NCBI GenBank assembly: GCA_947500055.1
Contig: CANMQO010000007.1
Location: 124,001 to 188,000 of the forward strand
Source: an uncultured Paracoccaceae bacterium
GTDB taxonomy: Bacteria; Pseudomonadota; Alphaproteobacteria; Rhodobacterales; Rhodobacteraceae
Direction: 5' to 3'
DNA: 64,000 bases
Below the pieces are notes generated by a model. That model was not told the origin of the DNA. It saw nothing but the letters and a program-made list of their open reading frames with translations, and searched no databases. The position numbers were made by a program, and so were the translations under genes. This document shows, piece by piece, positions 16,275 to 25,456 of this stretch; the first letter of the stretch is position 1; the number at the start of each line of letters is the position of its first letter.

Positions 16275-17215
16275 TGCCGAACCAACCAATTTCAGGAAAT
16301 GATCTGGCGCGGTTTTCCGGGCCGCAGACATTTATGCGGCTGCCCGAAGCGGGCTCGCCTGAGGGGCTGGATGTCGGCTTTATCGGCATTCCGATGGATA
16401 TCGGGACCTCCTGGCGTTCTGGTACACGGATGGGTCCGAAACAGCTGCGCGAACAATCGGCGATGATCCGGCCTTACAACATCCAAACCGGCGCCGCCCC
16501 ATTTGATGCGTTGCAATGTGCGGATCTGGGCGATGTCCCGATCAATACGTTTTCACTAAGCGACAGTATTCGCATTATTACAGATGCTTACGCGTCGCAT
16601 TTGAAGCATGATTTTGTGCCGATGACACTGGGTGGGGATCATACGCTGACCTTGCCGGTGTTGCGCGCGGTGGCGGCGAAACATGGTCCTGTTGCGCTGG
16701 TGCATGTGGATGCCCATGCGGATGTGAATGATGAGATGTTTGGCGAGCGGGAAACCCATGGCACAGTGTTTCGCCGCGCCTATGAAGAGGGGATCATCAC
16801 TGCCGATAAGGTGTTCCAGATTGGGTTGCGTGGGACCGGCTACACGGCGGATGATTTTACCGAGGCCGCAGATTGGGGGTTCAACCAATATCTGGCGCCC
16901 GATTTGTGGCATAAGTCGTTGACGCCTTTGGCCGCTGATATCAAGGCCAAGGTCGGCGATCAGCCCTGCTACATCACCTATGACATCGACAGCCTTGACC
17001 CGGCCTATGCCCCCGGCACGGGCACGCCGGAGATCGGCGGGCTGACCACGCCGCAGGCGATGGAGTTGATCCGCGGCTTGCGGGGCCTGAATATTGTGGG
17101 CTGCGATCTGGTTGAGGTATCGCCGCCTTATGATCCATCGGGGAACACGGCCCTGACAGGCGCAAACCTGATGTTCGAGATGCTATCGATTCTGCCGGGT
17201 GTGCCTTATCGGTAG
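16274..17215 (+). CDS. Second ureohydrolase, guanidinobutyrase/guanidinopropionase-like
   Basis: 313 residues from the ATG that overlaps the previous stop. All metal ligands are present: LGGDHTLTLP, VDAHADVND, and YDIDSLDPAYAPGTGTP. The loop VNDEMFGERETHGTVFRRA and the stretch IGGLTTPQAMELIRG resemble Pseudomonas guanidinobutyrase (GbuA) more than agmatinase. The active-site loop differs from its neighbour (ADVNDEMFGE against SDLWPDQDMD), so the two enzymes probably act on different guanidino compounds or as a hetero-oligomer. The frame open from 16238 is an upstream extension only. Confidence 0.78.
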   Translation: MPNQPISGNDLARFSGPQTFMRLPEAGSPEGLDVGFIGIPMDIGTSWRSGTRMGPKQLREQSAMIRPYNIQTGAAPFDALQCADLGDVPINTFSLSDSIRIITDAYASHLKHDFVPMTLGGDHTLTLPVLRAVAAKHGPVALVHVDAHADVNDEMFGERETHGTVFRRAYEEGIITADKVFQIGLRGTGYTADDFTEAADWGFNQYLAPDLWHKSLTPLAADIKAKVGDQPCYITYDIDSLDPAYAPGTGTPEIGGLTTPQAMELIRGLRGLNIVGCDLVEVSPPYDPSGNTALTGANLMFEMLSILPGVPYR

Positions 17216-17474
17216 TGCTGGAAGGCCCTGTCGCCCAAACCAGATGCTACTGCAATCATCCTGTTGCGATGTCGGTGATGCGGGACGAAATTTTTTTGCA
17301 ATGACCGTGTCAATTGCCGATGTTGGGAATAACATTTTGTATTTATTTATTCTGGACCGGCTTGCTGGCGCAAGGCTTCTTACTCATGCGACATATTGCG
17401 TTCTTTCGCTTCCGTATCTGGACAGCTAATTATCAACGGGTTGCGCGTTGGCCAGCGAATAAAGAGGCGTTTGA
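17216..17474. other. A+T-richer gene-free stretch before the desaturase gene
   Basis: 259 bp with visibly lower G+C than the flanks (runs such as ATTTTGTATTTATTTATTC near 17333). The open frame across it (17314-17604) overlaps the desaturase gene in another frame and shows no family features, so it is not called. It probably holds the promoter of the next gene and may mark the edge of transferred DNA. Confidence 0.5.
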
Positions 17475-18050
17475 GTGGAACTTCTTGGAGAAATTATTTG
17501 GGTCTGCCTATCAATCGTCGTGGGGCTCTGGCTTGCAGATTTTGCAACAGGTTGTTTTCACTGGCTCGTTGACAATTACGGTCACCCAGAATGGCCAATC
17601 ATAGGTCCGCATTACATCGAACCAAGCCATCTTCACCATGACGAAGACATGTTTTCATTTGAGCTATCGAACGTTGTCACACACCTTTACATATGGACAG
17701 CAGTCATAATTGTTGGCCTTTTCTTCTGGGCTATCGGAGCAATGACACTGACAATTTTCCTTGCCTGTATTTTTGGTTTTTTAACAAACGTGATCCATCG
17801 CTGGTCTCATACACGGCCGGAAGAAAATATGGCGATCGTAAGAGCCTTGCAACGGATCGGCTTGTTTCAATCGACCCACCATCACACCTTCCATCACAAT
17901 CCCGGTTCAGACAGCCACTACTGCTTACTTACAGATCACGTAAACCCATTGCTCGAAGCAATTGGGTTTTGGCGGCGTTTGGAAGCGGCGTTCTCGCTCC
18001 TGGGCGTCCGAAAGTACTGGTGGGAGACCGCTAAACCTCCAGCGGAATAG
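17475..18050 (+). CDS. Plasmanylethanolamine desaturase homologue (CarF/PEDS1/Kua family)
   Basis: 191-residue membrane protein of the lipid-desaturase domain family; CarF and TMEM189/PEDS1 introduce the vinyl-ether double bond of plasmalogens. GTG start with AGAGG seven bases upstream. Conserved His and acidic residues are in place: FHW-x2-D (29-33), H46, H52-x-HH (52-55), HRWSH (108-112), HHHTFHHNP (135-143), H148 and N157 before a second membrane region. The gene and its flanks are A+T-richer than neighbouring genes, suggesting transfer. A role in plasmalogen synthesis or in singlet-oxygen signalling, as in Myxococcus CarF, is inferred. Confidence 0.78.
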   Translation: MELLGEIIWVCLSIVVGLWLADFATGCFHWLVDNYGHPEWPIIGPHYIEPSHLHHDEDMFSFELSNVVTHLYIWTAVIIVGLFFWAIGAMTLTIFLACIFGFLTNVIHRWSHTRPEENMAIVRALQRIGLFQSTHHHTFHHNPGSDSHYCLLTDHVNPLLEAIGFWRRLEAAFSLLGVRKYWWETAKPPAE

Positions 18051-18232
18051 TCTAGAATATCGTTGACAGGGCGGAGCGAGAGCTGCCTTGCAAAACCTAA
18101 CTTATTCTACGACGCTAGCATCCGTGTTTGTCGCAGCGTTGGTTACCCCGGCCGCTCTGCGGACATTTCTGTGTCACTTTGCTTTCAAGACGGCATGATC
18201 ACTCAGCGGCCAGAGCTGTCGGACGGTCAACA

Positions 18233-18520
18233 CTACCGCTCTGTCAGATAATCCGCTGAGACGTAGCCTGTCACCCGGGGGGTGTCGGCCAGTGAGACTT
18301 CGCACCAGAGTTGCCCGACTTCGGTGACACATGTGCGTCGGTGTAGCACGGTCCCGTCCGGCAGCCCCATGATGATGTTGAACCCAAGCCCGGGGCCAGA
18401 CCGCAGCTTCAGCAATTCGTCCGGCCCTGTGCCCGTGACCGTCACCCGATCCCCGATCACGGCGGCGCAACCGGTGGCCAGTGTCAGGGCGAAGATGGTG
18501 GTGAAAACGTGGCTGCGCAT
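18233..18520 (-). CDS. Small lipoprotein with bacterial SH3-like domain
   Basis: 95 residues. The lipobox LATGC puts the acylated Cys at residue 18. The rest, with LLKLRSGPGLGFNIIMGLPDGT and WCEVSLADTPRVTGYVSADYL, is one SH3b-type domain (N-L-R-x-G-P pattern). It probably binds peptidoglycan or a partner protein in the periplasm. Monocistronic; 169 bp of non-coding sequence separates it from the divergent DUF1499 gene. Confidence 0.8.
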   Translation of the reverse strand: MRSHVFTTIFALTLATGCAAVIGDRVTVTGTGPDELLKLRSGPGLGFNIIMGLPDGTVLHRRTCVTEVGQLWCEVSLADTPRVTGYVSADYLTER

Positions 18521-18689
18521 GATCTGATCCTATTTGTTTTGTTTTCGATAGCCTGCCCATGGGCCAATGCCCAGTCTGTTTTTGTCCGGTTTCCATCGAA
18601 TGAATTGCGCCGATTGGGCTGGCAGCGGCCGTGCAGAATGCATAGATCAACGATACGTTGAACCCACCTGACACACGGATTGTTGATTC

Positions 18690-19121
18690 ATGCGCCTTCT
18701 CGCCTTGCTCCTTCTTTTGACGGTCGCGCTGATGGCCTATATCCGCCTTGTCCCGACGAGCCTGACCCGGTGGCATGTACTGCCGCATGTCACAGAACCT
18801 GGCGACAGATCAGCACCGGGTGGGTTTCTTGCCGCGCGCCGTATATCGGCGCCGGCGGCAGAGGTTTTGTCGGCAGTTGAGCAACGCGCCCTTGCGACCC
18901 CGCGCACGAAGCTGCTGAAAGGGAGCGTTTCGGAAGGCATGATGACCTTCCAGACCCGGTCATTGGTGATGGGCTTTCCTGATCATACAACGGTGGCCGT
19001 GCAGGGTGATTTACTGGTGATCCATGGTCGCCTGCGTTTTGGCAAATCCGATTTGGGGGTCAATCGTGGCCGCGTTGCCGACTGGCTGGAGACGCTTGGC
19101 CCCTTGACCGTGCCGCTTTGA
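18690..19121 (+). CDS. DUF1499 family protein
   Basis: 143 residues with one N-terminal membrane segment (LLALLLLLTVALMAYIRL) and a short soluble domain: ARRISAPAAEVLSAVEQRAL, then TTVAVQGDLLVIHGRLRFGKSDLGVNRGRVADWL, which fits DUF1499. The family has no established activity; members are often anchored to the cytoplasmic membrane. It precedes prfA by 18 bp and may be co-transcribed with it. Confidence 0.75.
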   Translation: MRLLALLLLLTVALMAYIRLVPTSLTRWHVLPHVTEPGDRSAPGGFLAARRISAPAAEVLSAVEQRALATPRTKLLKGSVSEGMMTFQTRSLVMGFPDHTTVAVQGDLLVIHGRLRFGKSDLGVNRGRVADWLETLGPLTVPL

Positions 19122-19139
19122 TCGGCCAAGCGGTGGCTT

Positions 19140-20195
19140 ATGATTGCGTCCGAGAGAATAGAACAAATCATTGACCGTTTCCAGTTTCTGGAAGCGAAGA
19201 TGGCTGACGGGGCCTCAGGCAGTGAAATTGCGCAACTGGGCCGTGAATATGCGGAGCTGCGCCCGGTGGTTGAAACCGTCACCGCCTATAAGGAACTTGT
19301 GTCACAGATTGCCGATGCGGAGGCGATGCTGACGGACCCGGAAATGAAGGAACTGGCCGAGGCCGAGTTACCTGAATTGAAGGCAGCACTGGCCGCGTCG
19401 GAGGATGATGTCCAGCTGGCCTTGCTGCCCAAGGATGCTGCCGATGCCCGCCCCGCCTTGCTGGAAATCCGTCCCGGTACGGGGGGTGACGAGGCGTCGT
19501 TATTTGCAGCGGATCTGTTGCGGATGTATCAGCGTTATGCCGAAGGGCAGGGTTGGAAGTTCGAGATTCTGGAGGAAAGTCATACCGAACTGGGTGGCAT
19601 CAAGGAAGTTGTCGCCCGGATCGCCGGTGATGGTGTCTTTGCCAGGATGAAATTTGAAAGTGGCGTGCACCGCGTGCAACGTGTCCCCGAGACCGAAAGC
19701 GGTGGCCGTATCCATACCTCTGCCGCCACCGTCGCTGTGCTGCCCGAGGCCGAGGATGTCGATATCGAGATCAACCCCGGCGACCTGCGCATTGATACCA
19801 TGCGCGCCTCTGGCTCCGGCGGTCAGCATGTGAACACGACCGATAGTGCCGTGCGTATCCTGCATGAGCCGACCGGCATTATCGTTGTCAGTTCCGAAAA
19901 GTCCCAGCACCGTAACCGCGAGATCGCGATGCAGGTTCTCAAGACCCGGCTGTTCGATCTTGAACGCCAGCGGGTGGATAGCGAACGGTCTGCGGATCGC
20001 AAATCGCAGGTCGGGTCTGGTGACCGGTCCGAACGCATCCGCACCTATAATTTTCCGCAAGGCCGGATGACGGATCACCGTATCAACCTGACTTTGTATT
20101 CGCTGGCACAGGTGATGCAGGGCGATCTGGATGAGATCATTTCCGCCCTACAAGCCGATGCGCAGGCCACCTTGCTGGCCGAGATGGGCGCATGA
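19140..20195 (+). CDS. prfA: Peptide chain release factor 1
   Basis: Class I release factor that reads UAA and UAG, 351 residues. The stop-codon-recognition PxT motif appears as PET (183-185) in [14 protein letters not shown], and the catalytic GGQ is at 227-229 ([16 protein letters not shown]). The N-terminal helical domain carries the usual [16 protein letters not shown]. Overlaps prmC by 4 bp (ATGA); PrmC methylates the Gln of GGQ, so the pairing is functional. Confidence 0.97.
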   Translation: MIASERIEQIIDRFQFLEAKMADGASGSEIAQLGREYAELRPVVETVTAYKELVSQIADAEAMLTDPEMKELAEAELPELKAALAASEDDVQLALLPKDAADARPALLEIRPGTGGDEASLFAADLLRMYQRYAEGQGWKFEILEESHTELGGIKEVVARIAGDGVFARMKFESGVHRVQRVPETESGGRIHTSAATVAVLPEAEDVDIEINPGDLRIDTMRASGSGGQHVNTTDSAVRILHEPTGIIVVSSEKSQHRNREIAMQVLKTRLFDLERQRVDSERSADRKSQVGSGDRSERIRTYNFPQGRMTDHRINLTLYSLAQVMQGDLDEIISALQADAQATLLAEMGA

Positions 20196-21058
20196 GTGAT
20201 CCGCTGACAGGCAGCCAGGCGCTGCTTGCGGCGACAAGAGTGCTCAACGCGGCGGATGTGCCTGATGCGGCCCGTGATGCGCGCAGGTTGTTTGCCTTTG
20301 CGTCGGGCGTTGAAGCCTGGCGGTTAAGCCTGACATTGCCCGAGCCCGTCCCGACGGATGTGCAGGACCGGTTTGATGCCTTGATCAAACGCCGGGCCGC
20401 GCGTGAACCTGTATCACATCTGATCGGCACCCGCGAATTTTACGGACGTGTTTTTGAAGTATCGCCTGATGTCCTTGATCCGCGCCCTGAAACCGAAACC
20501 CTGATTGAAACGGCATTGCGCACCAATTTCAGTCGTGTGCTGGATCTGGGCACCGGATCGGGTTGCATTGTCATCACCCTGTTGGCCGAGATGCCTCATG
20601 CGGTTGGGGTTGGGGGCGACCTGTCGACCCAGGCGCTGAAGGTCGCGGCCCGCAATGCCAGGCGTCATGATGTCGATGACCGGGTCAGTTTTGTTCAAAG
20701 CGATTGGATGCAGGCCATTTCGCAACCCTTTGATCTGATCGTGTCGAACCCGCCTTATATTGCGGCGGCCGAAATGGACGACCTGTCGCCCGAAGTGCGC
20801 AAATGGGAGCCGCGCATGGCGCTGACTGATGAGGCCGATGGTCTGTCAGCCTATCGCGATATCATCACCCAGGCACTGCAGGGGCTGATGCCGGGCGGTA
20901 CATTGATGGTTGAGATTGGTCCCACGCAGGGTGCTGCGGTGTCACAACTGATGCGTGCTGTGGATTTGCGCAATGTATCGGTGGTGCCTGATCTGGATGG
21001 TCGTGATCGCGTCGTATATGGGCAAATGGTTGGTTTTGCGACCTCAACACGCCGATAA
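20192..21058 (+). CDS. prmC: Release factor glutamine methyltransferase
   Basis: 288-residue SAM-dependent N5-glutamine methyltransferase that modifies the GGQ glutamine of PrfA and PrfB. SAM-binding motif [16 protein letters not shown] near residue 120 and the substrate-binding NPPY at 186-189 ([12 protein letters not shown]), followed by [19 protein letters not shown] typical of HemK/PrmC. The start overlaps the prfA stop, indicating coupling. Confidence 0.96.
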   Translation: MSDPLTGSQALLAATRVLNAADVPDAARDARRLFAFASGVEAWRLSLTLPEPVPTDVQDRFDALIKRRAAREPVSHLIGTREFYGRVFEVSPDVLDPRPETETLIETALRTNFSRVLDLGTGSGCIVITLLAEMPHAVGVGGDLSTQALKVAARNARRHDVDDRVSFVQSDWMQAISQPFDLIVSNPPYIAAAEMDDLSPEVRKWEPRMALTDEADGLSAYRDIITQALQGLMPGGTLMVEIGPTQGAAVSQLMRAVDLRNVSVVPDLDGRDRVVYGQMVGFATSTRR

Positions 21059-21260
21059 GTGCCAAAAACCTGCATTTTCACGAATTTATGCTTGTCTTGC
21101 CCCCGTGCTCATGTTTATTCAAAGACATCAGCGGGATCGAGTCCGGTATTGGACCTCCTGCAGATCAGTCGCCAAACATCGCAAGGCCACAGATAACAGA
21201 CGCGGACGTGCCGCGACGCGCGGCCAGCGTAATGACAGCCAAGGGCTTGAAAGCACATCA

Positions 21261-21812
21261 ATGAGATCATCGAAGTCACGGTCGCGGAATAAGAACCGCA
21301 ATAACCGGCCCACGGGCGGGAATATCATCAACCGGGTGTTTGACAGCCAGGGGCCTGATGGAAAGGTGCGCGGCACGCCGCAGCAAATCATTGAAAAGTA
21401 CAATCAGTTGCACCGCGATGCTGTATTGTCTGGCGACCGTGTGGACGCCGAAAACTTTGCGCAGCATGCCGAACATTACACCCGTCTGCTGGCCGAGGCA
21501 CAGCGCGAAGTCGATGCAAAGCGTGAAGAGCAGGAAGAACAGAACCGCCAACGTCAGGCAGAGCGCGACCGCGAGCGCACCGAACGACTGAAGGCGCAGG
21601 AGGCCGCAGCGAATGACGCAGCTCCTGTCCAACCCGATGCAGAGCAGCCTGATATCTTGATGGATGCGGACGAAGATAGCGGATTGGTCGAAACGCCTGA
21701 GGAAAAACCCAAGCGCCCGCGCAAGCCGCGTGCACCTCGCAAACCACGCCAGCAAGATCCTGATAGTGGTGGCGCCCCGGATGGGGGGAGCGCCCCAGAG
21801 GCGGCAGAGTGA
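21261..21812 (+). CDS. DUF4167 domain protein, basic and probably nucleic acid-binding
   Basis: 183 residues from MRSSKSRSRNKNRNNRP. The N-terminal 80 residues form the alphaproteobacterial DUF4167 domain (NIINRVFDSQGPDGKVRGTPQQIIEKYNQL, then HAEHYTRLL). The rest is a charged region with EEQEEQNRQRQAERDRERTERLKAQ (coiled-coil-like) and a Lys/Pro/Arg-rich tail (KPKRPRKPRAPRKPRQQ). In Rhodobacterales it usually follows prmC. RNA binding is suggested by composition only. The long frame upstream to 20955 lies in prmC and the 202-bp gap and is not used. Confidence 0.82.
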   Translation: MRSSKSRSRNKNRNNRPTGGNIINRVFDSQGPDGKVRGTPQQIIEKYNQLHRDAVLSGDRVDAENFAQHAEHYTRLLAEAQREVDAKREEQEEQNRQRQAERDRERTERLKAQEAAANDAAPVQPDAEQPDILMDADEDSGLVETPEEKPKRPRKPRAPRKPRQQDPDSGGAPDGGSAPEAAE

Positions 21813-21816
21813 TGCA

Positions 21817-21848
21817 AAAGCCCTCCGAATTTCGGGGGGCTTTGTTTT
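21817..21848 (+). terminator. Rho-independent terminator after the DUF4167 gene
   Basis: A 12-bp stem (AAAGCCCTCCGA / TCGGGGGGCTTT, one G-U pair) with a 3-base loop starts 5 bp past the stop and runs into TTTGTTTT. Its position means the next gene should start after it. Confidence 0.8.
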
Positions 21849-21856
21849 CGGGTGAT

Positions 21857-22405
21857 GTGCCGATCCGCCGGATGGTTGTTGTTGGGGCAAATGGTGCGGG
21901 CAAAACCTGGTTTGCAACCCGGCTGGCGGGCCGTATGTCAGCTGCACCGATCCACAAGGATGCGCTGGCGCTGACCACCGGGTGGCAGCGACGCCCCGGT
22001 TCCGATGTGCAGGCGGCCATTGTCGCGCGGATCAAGGCGGATGACTGGGTGCTGGAAGGCGGTCCGTCGATCCTCTCCGCTGAGGTTCTGGCGCGGGCTG
22101 ATCTTGTCATCTGGCTTGATTTGCCCGCCCGATTGCGGTTCTGGCGTATCCTGCGCCGGAGTTTGCGTTATGCGGGGCGGACCCGGCCGGAATTGCCGGC
22201 GGGAAATCGCGATTGGCCGGGGTTGCGCCAATGGCGGTTCGCCTGGCACGCCTTACGGGCGGGTGATCAGTTTACTGCGATGATCACAAAGGCATTGCAC
22301 GGATCATCCGTTCCCGTGGTCCGTTTGCGAAGCAGCGACGCTGTCGCGGCATGGCTTGCCCGTCCCGGACTTGATCCGGGGACTTTTGGTCAGAGCGCAG
22401 GTTGA
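21857..22405 (+). CDS. P-loop NTPase, adenylate kinase/shikimate kinase-like
   Basis: 182 residues if the GTG at 21857 is used; the ATG at 21872 (MVVVGANGAGKTWF) is also possible. A frame is open back to 21812, but that start would lie before a terminator hairpin. Walker A GANGAGKTW, a WVLEGGPS strand and DLVIWLDLPARLRFWRILRRSLRY lid-like Arg region resemble the FlaR/topology-modulation type of small kinases. Its last residues (LDPGTFGQSAG) are encoded by a palindromic repeat, so the natural C-terminus was probably altered by repeat insertion. Substrate unknown. Confidence 0.65.
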   Translation: MPIRRMVVVGANGAGKTWFATRLAGRMSAAPIHKDALALTTGWQRRPGSDVQAAIVARIKADDWVLEGGPSILSAEVLARADLVIWLDLPARLRFWRILRRSLRYAGRTRPELPAGNRDWPGLRQWRFAWHALRAGDQFTAMITKALHGSSVPVVRLRSSDAVAAWLARPGLDPGTFGQSAG

Positions 22406-22427
22406 GGTCCCGGATCAGGTCCGGGAC
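22362..22427. repeat. Paired palindromic repeat (GTCCCGGA...TCCGGGAC type)
   Basis: Two similar elements in opposite orientation: 22362-22382 and 22407-22427. The right one is a perfect 8-bp hairpin, GTCCCGGA-TCAGG-TCCGGGAC. Similar GATCCGGGAC-type palindromes recur in many alphaproteobacterial genomes. The left copy lies in the 3' end of the P-loop gene; the right copy falls in the convergent gap before rsmA, so together they could also form a bidirectional terminator. Confidence 0.75.
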
Positions 22428-22431
22428 TGCG

Positions 22432-23268
22432 TCACGCGAGGCTGCGGGCGAGGGCGCAGAAGGCTTCCAACCCAACCTGTTCAGCCCGCTCGGTGGGTTT
22501 GATACCTGCGGCGATCAGGTGGTCCTCGATCTCGGGGTTGACGGATTTGAGCGCGGAACGCAGCATCTTGCGCCGCTGGTTGAAGGCGGCTGCCACAACC
22601 TTGTTCAGTACGCCGGGATCCGCCGGGAAACGTGGTGCGGGCAGGGCGGTCAGGTGCACCACGGCTGAATTGACCTTTGGCGGTGGGCTGAATGCCTCTG
22701 GCGGCAGTTCCATGACGATCCGCGGGTCACTGCGCCATTGTGCAAGCAATGCAAGCCGTCCATAGGCTTTGCTGCCCGGCGTGGCGACGATCCGCTGTGC
22801 AACTTCGCGTTGGAACATCAAGGTCAGGCTTTCCCAGAAGGGTGGCCATTCTCGGGGCGTCAGCCAGCGCACCAGCAATTCGGTGCCCACATTATAGGGC
22901 AGATTGGCCGCGACCTTGATCGGGTGACGCAGGTGATCGAGAGGATTGACCTCAAGCGCGTCGCCATTGATCGTTTGCAGCCGACCGGGATAGGCCGCGC
23001 CAATCTCGGCCAAGGCCGCCATGCAGCGTGGGTCTTTTTCAATGGCCAGCACGCGCCGTGCCCCTTCAGCCAGAAGCCCGCGTGTCAGCCCGCCGGGACC
23101 GGGTCCGATTTCGAGGATGTCTGCCTGGGTCAGGTCACCACCAAGTCGCGCGATTTTCGCGGTCAGGTTCAGATCCAGCAGGAAGTTCTGGCCGAGCGAT
23201 TTCTTGGCTGCCAGATCATGTTTGGCAATCACCTCGCGCAGCGGTGGCAGATTGTCGATACCGCTCAT
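22432..23268 (-). CDS. rsmA: 16S rRNA (adenine1518/1519-N6,N6)-dimethyltransferase
   Basis: 278 residues. KsgA/RsmA dimethylates two adenines in the 3' hairpin of 16S rRNA during late small-subunit assembly. Features: [11 protein letters not shown] near residue 20, SAM-motif [16 protein letters not shown], and [15 protein letters not shown] (catalytic NLPY). Start overlaps the pdxA stop by 4 bp. The order lptD-surA-pdxA-rsmA is a common proteobacterial operon. Confidence 0.96.
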   Translation of the reverse strand: MSGIDNLPPLREVIAKHDLAAKKSLGQNFLLDLNLTAKIARLGGDLTQADILEIGPGPGGLTRGLLAEGARRVLAIEKDPRCMAALAEIGAAYPGRLQTINGDALEVNPLDHLRHPIKVAANLPYNVGTELLVRWLTPREWPPFWESLTLMFQREVAQRIVATPGSKAYGRLALLAQWRSDPRIVMELPPEAFSPPPKVNSAVVHLTALPAPRFPADPGVLNKVVAAAFNQRRKMLRSALKSVNPEIEDHLIAAGIKPTERAEQVGLEAFCALARSLA

Positions 23269-24218
23269 GTCCGGGCCTGCGCCATGTCAGCTGCCATGCG
23301 GATCGCCGCGATCATGGATGTGGGGTCCGCCTTGCCCTGGCCCGCGATATCAAATGCCGTCCCATGGTCGGGTGAGGTGCGGATGAAGGGCAGGCCCAAT
23401 GTCACGTTCACCCCACCGGAAAAATCCAGCGTTTTGATCGGGATCAGCGCCTGATCGTGATACATGCATATCGCCACGTCATAATGTGCCCGTGCGCTTG
23501 CGTGAAACATCGTGTCGGCCGAGAGCGGTCCGGCAATGTCCATGCCTTGTGCCCGTAGCGCGTCGAGCACGGGGGTGATCAGCTCAATCTCTTCATTCCC
23601 CATTTTGCCATTTTCGCCTGCGTGCGGGTTCAGGCCAGCCACCGCGATGCGCGGTGCCCTGATCCCGAAATCGCGCCGCAGCCCGGCATGGGTGATCAGT
23701 ATCGTGTCTGTCAGCAGGCTTGCCGTCAGTTTCCCGGACACCTCGGACACAGGAATATGGATTGTCGTCGGCACCACGCGCAGAGTATCGCAGGCCAGCA
23801 TCATCACCACTTGATCGGTATCCGCCAAAGCCGCGAGGTATTCGGTATGTCCGGGATAGGGGAAGTTGGCCCCATCGATCAGGGCCGCCTTGTGAATGGG
23901 CGCGGTACAGAGCGCACTGGCGGTGCCGTTTCCGACCAGTTCGACTGCGGTGGCAATGGCATCAATCACGCCTTGGGCATGTGCCGGGTTAGGGTGCCCG
24001 GGCACTGCAGGGCCGCCAAAGTCACGGCTTATTACGTTGAACTTGTCCGCCCTGAGTGTGGTTCCGTCAGTTACATTGACAGGTGTATCCTTCGGCAGGT
24101 GGCTGGGGTCACCAATCCAGAGCAAAGGGATGCTGTCCTGAAGTGCCGCCCATGCGGCGACCGCGATTTCCGGCCCGATCCCGGCCGGTTCACCGCAGCT
24201 GATGGCAATGGGTTTCAT
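23265..24218 (-). CDS. pdxA: 4-hydroxythreonine-4-phosphate dehydrogenase
   Basis: 317 residues of the PdxA family, which oxidises 4-phosphohydroxy-L-threonine in pyridoxal 5'-phosphate synthesis. Family features are [16 protein letters not shown] at the N-terminus, [25 protein letters not shown] (metal and substrate site) and [18 protein letters not shown] followed by [15 protein letters not shown]. Start overlaps the surA stop. Confidence 0.96.
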   Translation of the reverse strand: MKPIAISCGEPAGIGPEIAVAAWAALQDSIPLLWIGDPSHLPKDTPVNVTDGTTLRADKFNVISRDFGGPAVPGHPNPAHAQGVIDAIATAVELVGNGTASALCTAPIHKAALIDGANFPYPGHTEYLAALADTDQVVMMLACDTLRVVPTTIHIPVSEVSGKLTASLLTDTILITHAGLRRDFGIRAPRIAVAGLNPHAGENGKMGNEEIELITPVLDALRAQGMDIAGPLSADTMFHASARAHYDVAICMYHDQALIPIKTLDFSGGVNVTLGLPFIRTSPDHGTAFDIAGQGKADPTSMIAAIRMAADMAQART

Positions 24219-25453
24219 CGGTTGATGATCACCGCCCCGGCCCGAAGATCAGACAGCAGCGCATCTGCCATGCCGGAAAGCCGTTGACCACGAATCTGAT
24301 TACGTACCGCCTCCGGGTCGGTTTCACCCTGACCTGCAACGGTGCGGCCGCAAAGCATCAGGAGCACCAGCGTTTGCCCATTATCCCGCGTCAGATTGGT
24401 CGAAATCTCGCCGGGATCAAGCCGGGCCAACTCCAATGCCACATCACTGGGGATTTCGGATAGTGCCAGATCATTGCGGTCGAGCACCTCGGCTGGTTGA
24501 TTGCGGGCGACGCCATAAAGATCATCACATGTATCCACTGAACTGGCCACGTTTGCGGCGGCGCGCAATCCGGCCTCGCTACGTCCACCGGGAATGTAGT
24601 AGGCGGCGTAGTCAACGCTGGTCGGGGCTGCGACGGCTTGCGCGACTTCGCGCACGCCACGCATCTGGAAAAGAGCCACCCCATTGGTGATGTTGAGAGG
24701 TGCGGTGACTTCGCCGGTGCGCAGCTCAAGCAGGAGCCCTTGAATTTGCGGCGGATAGTTGGTGATGGGCAGCCAAGGAAGCCGCCCGCCCTGTGTCCGT
24801 GTGGGCAGTGCGGAATGCTGGCGCGCGGCACTTTCAAAGGCGCCGAACGAGGTCACTTGCGAAATCCGTTCTGCCGTGGCTTGTGCCTGTCGCGCCCTGT
24901 TGGGCGGGGCGGGAATGATGATTTCCGACAACAGCACCTCGATCGCGGTGGCGCGGTTGCCCTGCTGGGCCATGGCCCGTTCGATATCGCTGTCGGTGAT
25001 TGTCACCTGCCGCCCAAAGCGCGAGCGGATATAGTCGCGCCAGCTTACCCCGACCTGAACAAAATCACGCAGCGTTTCGGGGGCAATACCGTTTTGCTGC
25101 AGGACCTGGGTAAATTGCGCCAGTGAGAGATTGGCCCGGGCGGCAAATTCTTCCAATGCAGTATTCAGCGCTTCCTCTGAGAGGTTCAGATCAAAACGCG
25201 CCAGTTCCTGTTGTTTCAGGCGATCCTCAATCAGGCCATTGCGTGCCTGTTTGTCAATATCGCCGGGGGTCCGAAACAGGGTGAGCAGACGCTTGCGCTG
25301 ATCCAGTTCATATTGGGTGATCACACTGTCATTGACGGTAATAGCAGGGGCGAACTGCCCTTGGGCCGTTGCCACGCCAGAAACGAAAAAGCAGAGCATC
25401 AGAGCCAGAGTTGTGGCAAGTGAAAGACGTGCGCGCATGCGATTCCTCATCAT
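24215..25453 (-). CDS. surA: Periplasmic chaperone/peptidyl-prolyl isomerase SurA
   Basis: 412 residues with a signal peptide ending near GVATAQ (residue 31). The N-terminal SurA chaperone region (APAITVNDSVITQYELDQRKRL) is followed by one parvulin-type domain (IEVLLSEIIIPAP, then ARQHSALPTRTQGGRLPWLP). It escorts outer-membrane proteins, including LptD, to the BAM complex. Starts 3 bp after the lptD stop, consistent with a coupled OMP-assembly operon. Only one isomerase-like domain is evident, as often seen in alphaproteobacteria. Confidence 0.9.
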   Translation of the reverse strand: MMRNRMRARLSLATTLALMLCFFVSGVATAQGQFAPAITVNDSVITQYELDQRKRLLTLFRTPGDIDKQARNGLIEDRLKQQELARFDLNLSEEALNTALEEFAARANLSLAQFTQVLQQNGIAPETLRDFVQVGVSWRDYIRSRFGRQVTITDSDIERAMAQQGNRATAIEVLLSEIIIPAPPNRARQAQATAERISQVTSFGAFESAARQHSALPTRTQGGRLPWLPITNYPPQIQGLLLELRTGEVTAPLNITNGVALFQMRGVREVAQAVAAPTSVDYAAYYIPGGRSEAGLRAAANVASSVDTCDDLYGVARNQPAEVLDRNDLALSEIPSDVALELARLDPGEISTNLTRDNGQTLVLLMLCGRTVAGQGETDPEAVRNQIRGQRLSGMADALLSDLRAGAVIINR

Positions 25454-25456
25454 CGT

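Noticed and set aside
17314-17604. 96-codon frame with a hydrophobic N-terminus before the desaturase gene
   Set aside because: Overlaps the desaturase gene out of frame by 130 bp, with no ribosome site or family features; probably chance in A+T-rich DNA.
21388-22110. Minus-strand 240-codon frame opposite the DUF4167 and P-loop genes
   Set aside because: Composition is that of antisense to Lys/Arg-rich coding; the sense genes are conserved.
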